From: an uncultured Acidovorax sp.
GTDB lineage: Bacteria; Pseudomonadota; Gammaproteobacteria; Burkholderiales; Burkholderiaceae_C
Direction: 5' to 3'
Assembly: GCA_913774625.1 (NCBI GenBank)
Contig: CAJYHL010000010.1
Coordinates: 124,001-188,000, forward strand
DNA: 64,000 nucleotides
Shown here: positions 22,843-31,114 of the stretch, one piece after another
Numbering within the stretch: the stretch's first letter is position 1
Layout of the letters: the number at the start of each line of letters is the position of its first letter
Program-made: the position numbers and the translations under genes
The notes under the pieces: model-generated
What the model saw: the letters and a program-made list of their open reading frames with translations, nothing else
Database searches by the model: none
What the model was told of the DNA's origin: nothing

Positions 22843-23301
22843 ATGACCACGCACCCGACCATCGCCATCGCCCAGATGAACCCCGACGGCAGCCTGCCCA
22901 TTCCGGCGCCCGCCCCGGCCCCGGCATCGGCGGCAGCGACCGACACGTCCGAGATGGAGCAGCGCCTGGAAGCCCTGCAGGCGCGGGCCGACGCGCTGCA
23001 GGAAGTGCTGGACAAGCCGCTCAGCGCCATCCTGGCCGAGCACGAGCGCGCCCAGGAGACCGCTGCCGCCTGGGACGCCTTCGGCGCGATGTGGATGCTG
23101 TCGCAGCGCGCCATGCGCCGCGTGGCCATGGACCTGGCCGCGCAACTGGGCGTGAGCGAAGAGGAGGTGGTGCAGCGCGCCCTGGCCCATGCACGCAACG
23201 TGCTGAACGTGGAGGACGAGGACCTGGGCGGCACCGTGGCCCCGGCGCAGCTGGCACACATCGCGCGCCACAAGCCCTTCCTGCGCAAGCAGTTCAGGTG
23301 A
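22843..23301 (+). CDS. Hypothetical protein with Pro/Ala-rich N-terminus
   Basis: 152 aa ORF in the gap between cca and the doxX-like gene; no recognised domain. Confidence 0.65.
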   Translation: MTTHPTIAIAQMNPDGSLPIPAPAPAPASAAATDTSEMEQRLEALQARADALQEVLDKPLSAILAEHERAQETAAAWDAFGAMWMLSQRAMRRVAMDLAAQLGVSEEEVVQRALAHARNVLNVEDEDLGGTVAPAQLAHIARHKPFLRKQFR

Positions 23302-23304
23302 CCC

Positions 23305-23805
23305 TCAGTCGATCCCCAGCGCCCGGTCCAGCGCCAGGCTTCCCCCGCCGCGCCCGACCAGGTACAGCATCAGCCCTGCCCAGGACAGGTGCGTGGGCCA
23401 GGCATCGGGATAGACGAACACCTGGATGACCAGGGTCATGCCCAGCAGGGCCAGGGCCGAAAGGCGGGTGAACAGGCCCAGCACCAGCAGCAGCGGGAAC
23501 ACATGCTCCGCCAGGGTGGCCATCTGTGCCGCCAGCTCGGGCGGCAGCAAGGGGAGCCGGTACTCGTCGCGGAACAGCGCGTAGGCGCTGTCGGAGATGC
23601 TGAACCAGCCCTCTACCTTGGTGCGCGCCGACATCCAGAAGATGCCTGCCAGCGCCACGCGGTGGACCAGCGCCAGCAGGCTGTGGGGGGTGAGCCAGGC
23701 GGCGACTGCGGCCAGGCGCGCCAGCCCGGCGCGTAGCCCGCCTTGCGGCGCCATCGCGGAGGGGGCGTGGGTGTGGGCGTGGTCTATGGGTCGGGGTGTG
23801 TTCAT
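23305..23805 (-). CDS. DoxX family membrane protein, last gene of bufferin-like operon
   Basis: RVALAGIFWMSARTKVEGWFSISDSAYALFRDEYRLPLLPPELAAQMATLAEHVFPLLLVLGLFTRLSALALLGMTLVIQVFVYPDAW. Confidence 0.9.
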   Translation of the reverse strand: MNTPRPIDHAHTHAPSAMAPQGGLRAGLARLAAVAAWLTPHSLLALVHRVALAGIFWMSARTKVEGWFSISDSAYALFRDEYRLPLLPPELAAQMATLAEHVFPLLLVLGLFTRLSALALLGMTLVIQVFVYPDAWPTHLSWAGLMLYLVGRGGGSLALDRALGID

Positions 23806-24596
23806 GGCGTGGGGGCCGCAGGCGGCGTGGAGTGGGGCAGGGCCAGCGCGCCCGCGTCCAGCAGGCTGCCCAGCAGGTGGGGGAAATCGAGTGCGGGATC
23901 GGCCATCAATGCCTGGGTGGCGGCGTCCTCCAGCGGCAGGCCGGCGGCGCAGGCGTCCAGAAAGACGCAGCCGCCGCGCGGCATGCCGCGCCAGGCCACC
24001 GCCGCACCGGGCCGCGTCAGCAGGGCGCCGTCGCCCGTCCAGGCCAGCGCAGCGTCCACCGGCTGGCCCGCGCGGTGGCATTGCCACAGCGCATAGGCCG
24101 GATGCTCCGTGCACCAGCGCCAGCGCGCGGCGGGGTGGGGGCGCAAGGGCGTCCGGGCCCAGGTATCGGTGGGCTGCCGGCTCCATGCGCCGTGGTCCAG
24201 GGCCGGGGCATCGGCGGCAAGGTGGGCCTCCGTCCAGCAACGGTCCAGCCGGGCCACATCGCTGAGGTAGGGCAACCCGGCGGCGGGCCCGAAGTCCGCC
24301 AGAAATGCGGCAAAGCTGCGGCCATAGGACACCAGCAGGCCGTCGTCCGGTGGCTGGGCGCGTGCGTACACGGCGGCTGCGGCGCGGAACCAATCCTCGC
24401 CCACCAGCTGGCACACGGTGGGGTAGCTGGCCTGCAGCGCGTCAACGCAGCCCTTGAGCACGGTGTTGCGGTACACGGCGAAGCCGGCCTGGGCCTCCAG
24501 CGCCTGCAGCCAGGCCGGCGGCGGGGAAGTGCCTGGGCCTGGGCCTGGGCCCTGCAGCGCGGCGGCCAGGCCGTCCTGGAATGCGCTCAGCTGCAT
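23802..24596 (-). CDS. bufC: DUF2063 / HvfC-BufC-type partner protein
   Basis: FAVYRNTVLKGCVDALQASYPTVCQLVGEDWFRAAAAVYARAQPPDDGLLVSYGRSFAAFLADF; directly downstream of an MNIO gene. Confidence 0.88.
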   Translation of the reverse strand: MQLSAFQDGLAAALQGPGPGPGTSPPPAWLQALEAQAGFAVYRNTVLKGCVDALQASYPTVCQLVGEDWFRAAAAVYARAQPPDDGLLVSYGRSFAAFLADFGPAAGLPYLSDVARLDRCWTEAHLAADAPALDHGAWSRQPTDTWARTPLRPHPAARWRWCTEHPAYALWQCHRAGQPVDAALAWTGDGALLTRPGAAVAWRGMPRGGCVFLDACAAGLPLEDAATQALMADPALDFPHLLGSLLDAGALALPHSTPPAAPTP

Positions 24597-25438
24597 GCGG
24601 CCTCCGCAGGCAGCACGGCGGTGAGCAGGCGGTGGGCCTGGTCGCGCTCGTCCAGCAGTACGTCGAAGGCCGGCAGTTGGTCATCGCGCTCGATGAGGGT
24701 GGGCACGGGGCCGGTGCGCGCAATCGCCTGCGCGTACAGCGCCCACACGGCAGGGGCCACGGGCGCGTCGTGGCTGTCGATGAGCAAGGCTGTGCCGTGC
24801 ACCGGATCGGCGTGGTGGCCGGCGAGGTGGATCTCCGCCACCGCAGCCAGCGGGAAGGCCTCCAGATAGCTCCGGGCGCAAAAGCCCAGGTTCTGGGCGC
24901 TGACATGGACATTGTTCACGTCCAGCAGCAGGTGGCAGCCGGTGCGGCGCACCAGCTCGGCCAGGAAGTCGGTTTCGGCCCAGTCGTGGCCGTCGATGTG
25001 CAGGTAGTGCGAGGGGTTTTCGATGGCGATGGGCCGCGCCAGCGCATCCTGGGCGATGGCGATGTTGTCGGCAATGCGCCGCAGCGCCGCCCCCGTGCGC
25101 GGAAACGGCAGCAGGTCGGGCAGGTACTGGCCGCGCCAGGTGGACCAGGCCAGATGCTCCGATACGAGGGCCGGCTCCACGCGGCGCGCCAGGGCTGCCA
25201 GCCGCGCCAGATGGACTGCATCGGGCGGGGCGTCGGCGGCGAGCGACAGGGACACACCATGCAGGGCCACCGGGTGGCGGTCGCGGATGGCGTCCAGCCA
25301 GGCCAGGCGGGGCCCGCCCTCGGCCAGGTAGTTCTCGGGATGCACCTCCCACCACAGGCCGGGTGCGCAGCATTGCAGCGCTTCGCCATAGTGCTGGGGC
25401 TTGAGGCCCAGGCCCGCAGTGAGGGTGCGCGGATGCAT
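24587..25438 (-). CDS. bufB: DUF692 multinuclear non-heme iron-dependent oxidase (MNIO), BufB-type
   Basis: GLGLKPQHY, WWEVHPENYL, ALHGVSLSL, ENPSHYL, LLLDVNNVHVSAQN, EIHLAGHH, LIDSHDAPV. Confidence 0.93.
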   Translation of the reverse strand: MHPRTLTAGLGLKPQHYGEALQCCAPGLWWEVHPENYLAEGGPRLAWLDAIRDRHPVALHGVSLSLAADAPPDAVHLARLAALARRVEPALVSEHLAWSTWRGQYLPDLLPFPRTGAALRRIADNIAIAQDALARPIAIENPSHYLHIDGHDWAETDFLAELVRRTGCHLLLDVNNVHVSAQNLGFCARSYLEAFPLAAVAEIHLAGHHADPVHGTALLIDSHDAPVAPAVWALYAQAIARTGPVPTLIERDDQLPAFDVLLDERDQAHRLLTAVLPAEAACS

Positions 25439-25441
25439 GGC

Positions 25442-25729
25442 TCAGGCCTTGTTCGGGGTGAGGGAGCCCATGCCCTTGGGCGTCTGGATGGTGGTGCAGG
25501 TGCCTGCGGGCACGAACTTCCAGGCATTGCCCTGATAGTCCATCTTGGACGTGCCTGCACAGGTGGTGCCGGGGCCGGCTGCGCAGTCGTTCTTGCCGGC
25601 GAGCGACACGCCGTAGCACTTTTCCATGGCCGGCTTGGCAGCGTCTGCGGGCTTGTTCTGGGCCAGGGCGGCGCCGGAGGCCAGGGCGGCGAGGGCGATG
25701 GCGCCGAGGCTGAGGGTGCGTGAGGTCAT
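25442..25729 (-). CDS. bufA: DUF2282 / BufA1-type RiPP precursor (bufferin-like) with signal peptide and four Cys
   Basis: 95 aa: signal [24 protein letters not shown]; core [43 protein letters not shown] (Cys 38, 49, 57, 78). Confidence 0.92.
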   Translation of the reverse strand: MTSRTLSLGAIALAALASGAALAQNKPADAAKPAMEKCYGVSLAGKNDCAAGPGTTCAGTSKMDYQGNAWKFVPAGTCTTIQTPKGMGSLTPNKA

Positions 25730-25787
25730 GGGGTTCTCCAAAAAAGGGGGTGACGACCGGATGCCATTCATCCGATCTGCGCTGTAA

Positions 25788-25813
25788 TTCGCGCTGCAGT
25801 GGCGGGCGGTTAC
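25788..25813 (-). promoter_or_regulatory. Predicted ECF-sigma promoter of buf operon: GTAACC-N16-CGAA
   Basis: Minus strand GTAACC (25813-25808), 16 nt, CGAA (25791-25788), upstream of bufA; same motif and spacing on the opposite strand at 25847-25872. Confidence 0.85.
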
Positions 25814-25846
25814 AGCAGGGCTCATCTCTTTTTTTTGGTGCTTCCT

Positions 25847-25872
25847 GTAACCCGATGGGCCCCTCCACCGAA
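25847..25872 (+). promoter_or_regulatory. Predicted ECF-sigma promoter of the sigma/anti-sigma genes: GTAACC-N16-CGAA
   Basis: GTAACC 25847-25852, N16, CGAA 25869-25872, 20 nt before the ATG at 25892. Confidence 0.85.
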
Positions 25873-25891
25873 CTGCCTTCAGGGAGACACC

Positions 25892-26449
25892 ATGGAGATC
25901 GTTGAAGAGCGCTTGAGGGGCCTGCTGCTGCAGGGGCTGGACGCCGATGCCGCGGCCTACCAGCGCTTCTTGAAGGAGCTGAGCGCGCATCTGCGCGCGT
26001 TTCTGCGCCGCCGTTTGGCGCAGCGCCCCGACGAGGTGGAGGATCTGGTGCAGGAAACGCTGCTGGCGGTACACAACCAGCGCCACACCTACCGGCACGA
26101 CATGCCGGTGACCGCCTGGGCGCACGCCATCGCGCGCTACAAGCTCATCGACTGGTGGCGCTCGCATGCCGTGAAGGAGGCGCTCAATGATCCGCTGGAC
26201 GATGCCGAGGAATGGTTCGCCCACAGCGACAGCGAGGCCGCGCAGGCACGCCGTGACCTGGGCCAGTTGCTGCGCACCTTGCCGGACAAGCAGCGCCTGC
26301 CCATCGAGTACGTGAAGCTGGAGGGCTTGTCCGTGGTCGAGACCGCACGCCTTACCGGCCTGTCGGAGTCGGCCGTCAAAGTCGGCGTGCACCGGGGGCT
26401 CAAGGCCCTGGCCGCCAAGATCCGGGGCATGGCGGATGCCAGGCCTTAG
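25892..26449 (+). CDS. ECF RNA polymerase sigma factor (SigF-like)
   Basis: [51 protein letters not shown] (sigma2) and [34 protein letters not shown] (sigma4). Confidence 0.93.
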   Translation: MEIVEERLRGLLLQGLDADAAAYQRFLKELSAHLRAFLRRRLAQRPDEVEDLVQETLLAVHNQRHTYRHDMPVTAWAHAIARYKLIDWWRSHAVKEALNDPLDDAEEWFAHSDSEAAQARRDLGQLLRTLPDKQRLPIEYVKLEGLSVVETARLTGLSESAVKVGVHRGLKALAAKIRGMADARP

Positions 26450-26550
26450 TTGTATGCATGGGGTGGAAACCGCGCGCTTGCCGGCCGCTGCTGCTGGGCG
26501 GCCCTGGCCGGTACGGCGTTCCGGCGTCCGCAAACCCTGTAGGAGATGGC

Positions 26551-27192
26551 ATGAAGACCGATGAATTGATCCACCTGCTGGCCGCCGATGAGCGGCCCGT
26601 GCGTCGCACTGCGGTCGAGCAGCGCTTTGCTGCGGCCGTCCTGGCCGGCCTGGCAGGGGCGGCTGTGTTGATGGTGGCGCTGTTCGGCCTGCGGCCCGAT
26701 CTGCGGCAGGCCCTGGCATGGCCCATGTTCTGGGGCAAGCTGGTGTTTGCTGGCGCGCTGGCCGCCGCCGGCCTGACGCTGCTGCTGCGCCTGGCCCGCC
26801 CCGGCATGAAGGTCGGCAAGGCGGCCGCCTTGCTGGCCGTGCCGCCGGTGGCGATGTGGGCCTTGGCGGCGCTGGCCTTGGCGCAGGCGGATGGGCCGCA
26901 GCGGTGGCCGCTGGTGCTGGGCAGCACCTGGCATAGCTGCCCGCTCAACATCGCCACCTTGTCGGTGCCCGCCTTCATGGCTGCCTTCTGGGCCCTGCGG
27001 GGCGCTGCCCCTACGCACCTGGCCCGTGCCGGTGCGGTCGCCGGCTTGCTGGCGGGCGCGCTCGGGACACTGGTGTATGCGCTGCATTGCCCCGAAATGG
27101 CCGCGCCCTTCCTGGCCGTGTGGTACGTGGCGGGCATGGCGATTCCCATCGTGCTGGGCGCCTTGCTGGGGCCACGACTGCTGCGCTGGTAG
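26551..27192 (+). CDS. nrsF: DUF1109 / NrsF-family anti-sigma factor, predicted multi-pass membrane protein
   Basis: [19 protein letters not shown], several hydrophobic segments, [19 protein letters not shown] and [23 protein letters not shown]. Confidence 0.88.
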   Translation: MKTDELIHLLAADERPVRRTAVEQRFAAAVLAGLAGAAVLMVALFGLRPDLRQALAWPMFWGKLVFAGALAAAGLTLLLRLARPGMKVGKAAALLAVPPVAMWALAALALAQADGPQRWPLVLGSTWHSCPLNIATLSVPAFMAAFWALRGAAPTHLARAGAVAGLLAGALGTLVYALHCPEMAAPFLAVWYVAGMAIPIVLGALLGPRLLRW

Positions 27193-27234
27193 GGCGCCGC
27201 GCGCCGCAAGCCCCTTCCTGCGCCAGCCGTTCCG

Positions 27235-27543
27235 TCAGTTGAACACCGGCCTGAAGAAGCTGCGCTCGTAGCTCACGATGCAGCCGGTCTCCTCCGCGTA
27301 GCGGAAGGCCGCCTGGCATTCCGCGTCTTCCATCGACCGCTGCCGGTAGATCTCGTAGGCGGCCAGGCTCTCGAAGGTGAAGAGGGCCAGCGCGATGTTG
27401 TTGGCGCCTTCGCTGGGCATGAAGTAGCCGTGGTGCTGCCCACCGAATTTCTCGACCAGCGGAATCCAGAGACGCCCGTAGTGCTCGAACTCGCGCAGCC
27501 GGGAGGTGTTCAGCACATAGCGCAGGTAGATGGTGACGGCCAT
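27235..27543 (-). CDS. NIPSNAP family protein
   Basis: MAVTIYLRYVLNTSRLREFEHYGRLWIPLVEKFGGQHHGYFMPSEGANNIALALFTFESLAAYEIYRQ. Confidence 0.88.
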   Translation of the reverse strand: MAVTIYLRYVLNTSRLREFEHYGRLWIPLVEKFGGQHHGYFMPSEGANNIALALFTFESLAAYEIYRQRSMEDAECQAAFRYAEETGCIVSYERSFFRPVFN

Positions 27544-27547
27544 CGCT

Positions 27548-28240
27548 TCACCCCCGTTCGCCGCGCAGGCGGTAGGGTTCCTCGAAGTCGAGGAAGTCGT
27601 TCTCGGCCAGCGCGCCCTGCACCCAGTCCTGCACGCCGGGTAGCGCATGCACGCGGTCCACGTAGGCGGCGATCTGCGGCGGCAGCGGCAGGGCGTAGGT
27701 GGCGAGGCGCATGCACATCGGCGCGAAGAAGGCGTCGGCGATGCTGAAGGCGCCGAAGAGCATCGGCCCGCCGTGCGTGTCCAGCAGCTGCGTCCAGAGG
27801 GCGACGAGGCGTTCCACGTCGGCGCGCACGCCGGGCTTGTCGCGCCAGATCAGCGCGCCCACCTCGGGCAGCCGGGCCTCGACGTTCATGGGGCAGGCGC
27901 CGCGCAGGGCGGAAAAGCCGCTGTGCATCTCCGCGCAGGCGCTGCGGGCCACGGCGCGGGCGCGGGCTTCCGCCGGCCACAGGGCGCGGTCGGGAAAGCG
28001 TTCGGCCAGGTATTCGGCGATGGCCAGCGTGTCCCACACCACCAGGTCGCCATGCACCAGGGCCGGCACCTTGCCCGTGGGCGAAACGGGGCCGATGCGG
28101 CGCTTGAATTCGGAGCCGGCGTCGAAGCTGTCGAAGCGCACCAGCACTTCCTCGAAGTCGATGCCGGCCTGGCGCATCAGCACCCAGGGGCGCATGGACC
28201 AGGACGAGTAGTTCTTGTTGCCGATGTAGAGCTTGAACAT
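27548..28240 (-). CDS. Glutathione S-transferase family protein
   Basis: MFKLYIGNKNYSSWSMRPWVLMRQAGIDFEEV, PTGKVPALVHGDLVVWDTLAIAEYLAE. Confidence 0.92.
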   Translation of the reverse strand: MFKLYIGNKNYSSWSMRPWVLMRQAGIDFEEVLVRFDSFDAGSEFKRRIGPVSPTGKVPALVHGDLVVWDTLAIAEYLAERFPDRALWPAEARARAVARSACAEMHSGFSALRGACPMNVEARLPEVGALIWRDKPGVRADVERLVALWTQLLDTHGGPMLFGAFSIADAFFAPMCMRLATYALPLPPQIAAYVDRVHALPGVQDWVQGALAENDFLDFEEPYRLRGERG

Positions 28241-28436
28241 GGCTGGACTGCAGAGAAGGTGGATGTGGCGGGAAAGTCTAGCGACCCAGCCTCGCTGCAG
28301 TGATGCATTGCACCGCCCGATTTGATGCCTGGGGCGCATCAGCCTGCATTTGCCCGTTCTTGACCGATCGAGCGGCCGCGGAGCAGGCCATGCCAGTGCA
28401 GCCGCGGAACTGGCTTCGCCAGGCCGCCGGTTGCGT

Positions 28437-28508
28437 CCCCCTTCCCGCATCGCGCAGCGAGGCGAGAGAAGGGGGAAGCGGCGCAAGCCGCTCAGGGGGT
28501 TGCCCCCT
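28437..28508. repeat. Three consecutive stem-loops at the 3' end of the fthC-like gene
   Basis: CCCCCTTC(28437-28444)...GAAGGGGG(28468-28475); GCGGC-GCAA-GCCGC(28478-28491); AGGGGG-TTG-CCCCCT(28494-28508). Confidence 0.8.
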
Positions 28509-29082
28509 AGATCGGCCAGACCACGCCGTTGTCGTTCAGGATCGCATCCAGCGGCCTGTCGTGCGCCTCGGGCTCGAAGTCCTCGATGAAGCCGTGCGTG
28601 AAGCCCAGGCCCACGGTGACGGGCGCGGGCTGCAGCGTGGCCAGCGTGCGGTCGTAGAAGCCGCCGCCGTAGCCCAGCCGGTAGCCGCCGATGCCGTAGC
28701 CCACGCAGGGCACGAAGAGCAGGGTGGGCACGATGACTTCGGTGTCCTTGGGCTTGGGGATGCCGTAGGCGTCTTCCTCCATGGGGCAGCCGGGGTGCCA
28801 GGCGTGGAAGGTGAGGGTCTTGGTGTCCTTGTTGACTACCGGCAGGCCGATGCGGCGGCGCTGGGGTTCGTCCAGCAGCTCGCCGTCTTCCTTCCAGCGG
28901 TGCAGGGCGGGCAGCGGATCGAATTCGCCCTTGATGGGCCAGTAGGCGCCGATGACGGTGTCGGGCCGGTCCACCAGCCAGATGCGCATCACGCGCTGCA
29001 GCAGGTCGGCGCGCTGTAGGCGGTCGGGCAGGTTCAGGCGTTCTTCAATCAGGGCGCGGCGCAGGGCTGCTTTGTCCATCAC
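28507..29082 (-). CDS. 5-formyltetrahydrofolate cyclo-ligase
   Basis: DKAALRRALIEERLNLP, FVPCVGYGIGGYRLGYGGGFYDRTL. Confidence 0.92.
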   Translation of the reverse strand: MMDKAALRRALIEERLNLPDRLQRADLLQRVMRIWLVDRPDTVIGAYWPIKGEFDPLPALHRWKEDGELLDEPQRRRIGLPVVNKDTKTLTFHAWHPGCPMEEDAYGIPKPKDTEVIVPTLLFVPCVGYGIGGYRLGYGGGFYDRTLATLQPAPVTVGLGFTHGFIEDFEPEAHDRPLDAILNDNGVVWPI

Positions 29083-29093
29083 ATAATTCCCTC

Positions 29094-31076
29094 ATGCTGA
29101 TCCACAAGATTCTGACACCGCTTCTGGCCGGCGCCTTGCTGGCCGCCATCGCGCCGCTTGCCGCAGCGCAAAACCGGGGCGACGATGCCGTGCTGGAGAT
29201 GCAGAAGGCTTTCCGCAAGGGCGACCGCCAGACGCTCGCCAGCCTGCTGCCCTATGCCCGCGGCAACCCGCTGGAGCCCTGGGCCGCCTACTGGGAGCTG
29301 AAGGCCCGGCTGCAGGACGCCTCCCCCGCCGAGGTGGCCGACTTCCTTCGGCGCTATGCCGGCACCTACCAGGAGGACCGCCTGCGCAACGACTGGCTGC
29401 TGCTGCTGGGCCAGCGCCGCGACTGGGCGCAGTTCGCCGACCTGCACGCCGCCTACCGCATGGGCGATGACCGCGAGGTGCGCTGCTACGCCATCACCAT
29501 CGACCACATCAAGGGCACGGCTCCCGCCAGTGCCGCCGATGAGGTGCTGCGCCTCTGGTACGCCCAGCGCGACGGCGACGACGGCTGCACCAACGCCGCG
29601 TCCGAGCTGTTCGCCAGCCGCAAGCTCAAGCCCCTGGACATCTGGCGCAAGGCCCGCCTGGGCGCCGACGCCAACCGTTCGCGCGTGGTGCGCGACGCCG
29701 TCGCCATCGTCGCGCCCGAGGCCCTGCCGCAGCTGCGCGAGGTGCTGGACAGCCCGATCAAATACCTCACCGGCCGCGCCAGCGCCGCCACCCGGACCAA
29801 CCACGAGCTGGTCGTGCTGGCCCTGATCCGGCTGGCGCGCAGCGACGTCGCGCAGGCTGCCCGCCTGCTGGACAGCAAATGGGGCGTGCAACTCTCGCCC
29901 GAGGAGCGCAACTGGACCTGGGGCGCCATCGGCCGGCAGGCGGCGGCATCGCTGTCCGACGATGCCCTGGGCTACTACGGCAACGTCAGCCGCGATGCCG
30001 ACCTGACCGACGACATGCTGGCCTGGAAGGTGCGCGCCGCCCTGCGCGCCGGCCAGTGGAAGCTGGCCGGCCGCGCCATCGACGCCATGAGCCCCGAGGC
30101 CCGCAACGACAGCACCTGGATCTACTGGAAGGCGCGCTCCCTGATGGCCCAGCGCCCGGGCGACGACGACCGCGCCGAGATCAGGAAGCTGCTCGAACGC
30201 ATCGCCGGCCCCAGCGGCTTCTACGAGCAGCTGGCGCTCGAAGACCTGGGCCAGCGCGTGACCGTGCCGCCCGCGCCCGCGCCGCTCACCGCCGAGGAAA
30301 AGGCCGCCGCGCGCGCCAATCCCAGCCTGGCGCGCGGGCTCTACGCCATCCAGCTCGGCCTGCGCAGCGAGGGCGTGCGGGAATGGAACTACGGCACCAA
30401 CCTGCACACGCCCGGCGGCCTGGCCGAACGCGAACTGCTGGCCGCGGCCGACTTCGCCTGCTCCCAGCAGGTCTGGGACCGCTGCATCAACACCAGCGAG
30501 CGCACCAAGACCTCGTTCGACGCCAGCCAGCGCTTTCCCACGCCGTTCCGCGACGCGGTGGTGGCGCGCGCCCAGGGCATCGGCCTGGACCCGGCCTACG
30601 TCTACGGGCTGATCCGCCAGGAAAGCCGCTTCATCATGGATGCGCGCTCGGGCGTCGGCGCCTCGGGCCTGATGCAGGTCATGCCCGCCACGGCCCGCTG
30701 GACGGCGCGCAAGATCGGCATGGCCGGCTTCACGCCCGACCAGATCACCGACCGCGACACCAACATCACCATCGGCACGGCCTACCTCAAGCTGGCGCTG
30801 GACGACTTCGATGGCTCCATGGCCCTGGCCGCCGCCGCCTACAACGCCGGCCCCGGCCGGCCGCGCAACTGGCGCAACGGCCCGGTGCTGGACGCCGCCA
30901 TCTGGGCCGAGAACGTGCCCTTCCCCGAAACGCGCGACTACGTGAAGAAGGTGCTGTCCAACACCACCTTCTACGCCGCGCTGCTCACAGGCCAGCCGCA
31001 ATCCATCAAGGGCCGGCTGGGCACGGTGGGCCCGCGCGACGCGAGCCAGCCGGACCCGTCCAGGGATCTGCCCTGA
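29094..31076 (+). CDS. slt: Soluble lytic murein transglycosylase
   Basis: Signal peptide; SLT domain YGLIRQESRFIMDARSGVGASGLMQVMPATARWTARKIG, AAAYNAGPGRPRNW. Confidence 0.93.
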   Translation: MLIHKILTPLLAGALLAAIAPLAAAQNRGDDAVLEMQKAFRKGDRQTLASLLPYARGNPLEPWAAYWELKARLQDASPAEVADFLRRYAGTYQEDRLRNDWLLLLGQRRDWAQFADLHAAYRMGDDREVRCYAITIDHIKGTAPASAADEVLRLWYAQRDGDDGCTNAASELFASRKLKPLDIWRKARLGADANRSRVVRDAVAIVAPEALPQLREVLDSPIKYLTGRASAATRTNHELVVLALIRLARSDVAQAARLLDSKWGVQLSPEERNWTWGAIGRQAAASLSDDALGYYGNVSRDADLTDDMLAWKVRAALRAGQWKLAGRAIDAMSPEARNDSTWIYWKARSLMAQRPGDDDRAEIRKLLERIAGPSGFYEQLALEDLGQRVTVPPAPAPLTAEEKAAARANPSLARGLYAIQLGLRSEGVREWNYGTNLHTPGGLAERELLAAADFACSQQVWDRCINTSERTKTSFDASQRFPTPFRDAVVARAQGIGLDPAYVYGLIRQESRFIMDARSGVGASGLMQVMPATARWTARKIGMAGFTPDQITDRDTNITIGTAYLKLALDDFDGSMALAAAAYNAGPGRPRNWRNGPVLDAAIWAENVPFPETRDYVKKVLSNTTFYAALLTGQPQSIKGRLGTVGPRDASQPDPSRDLP

Positions 31077-31114
31077 GCACGTGAACACGTTCTGAGCCTG
31101 GGGCGCGGCCGGCG

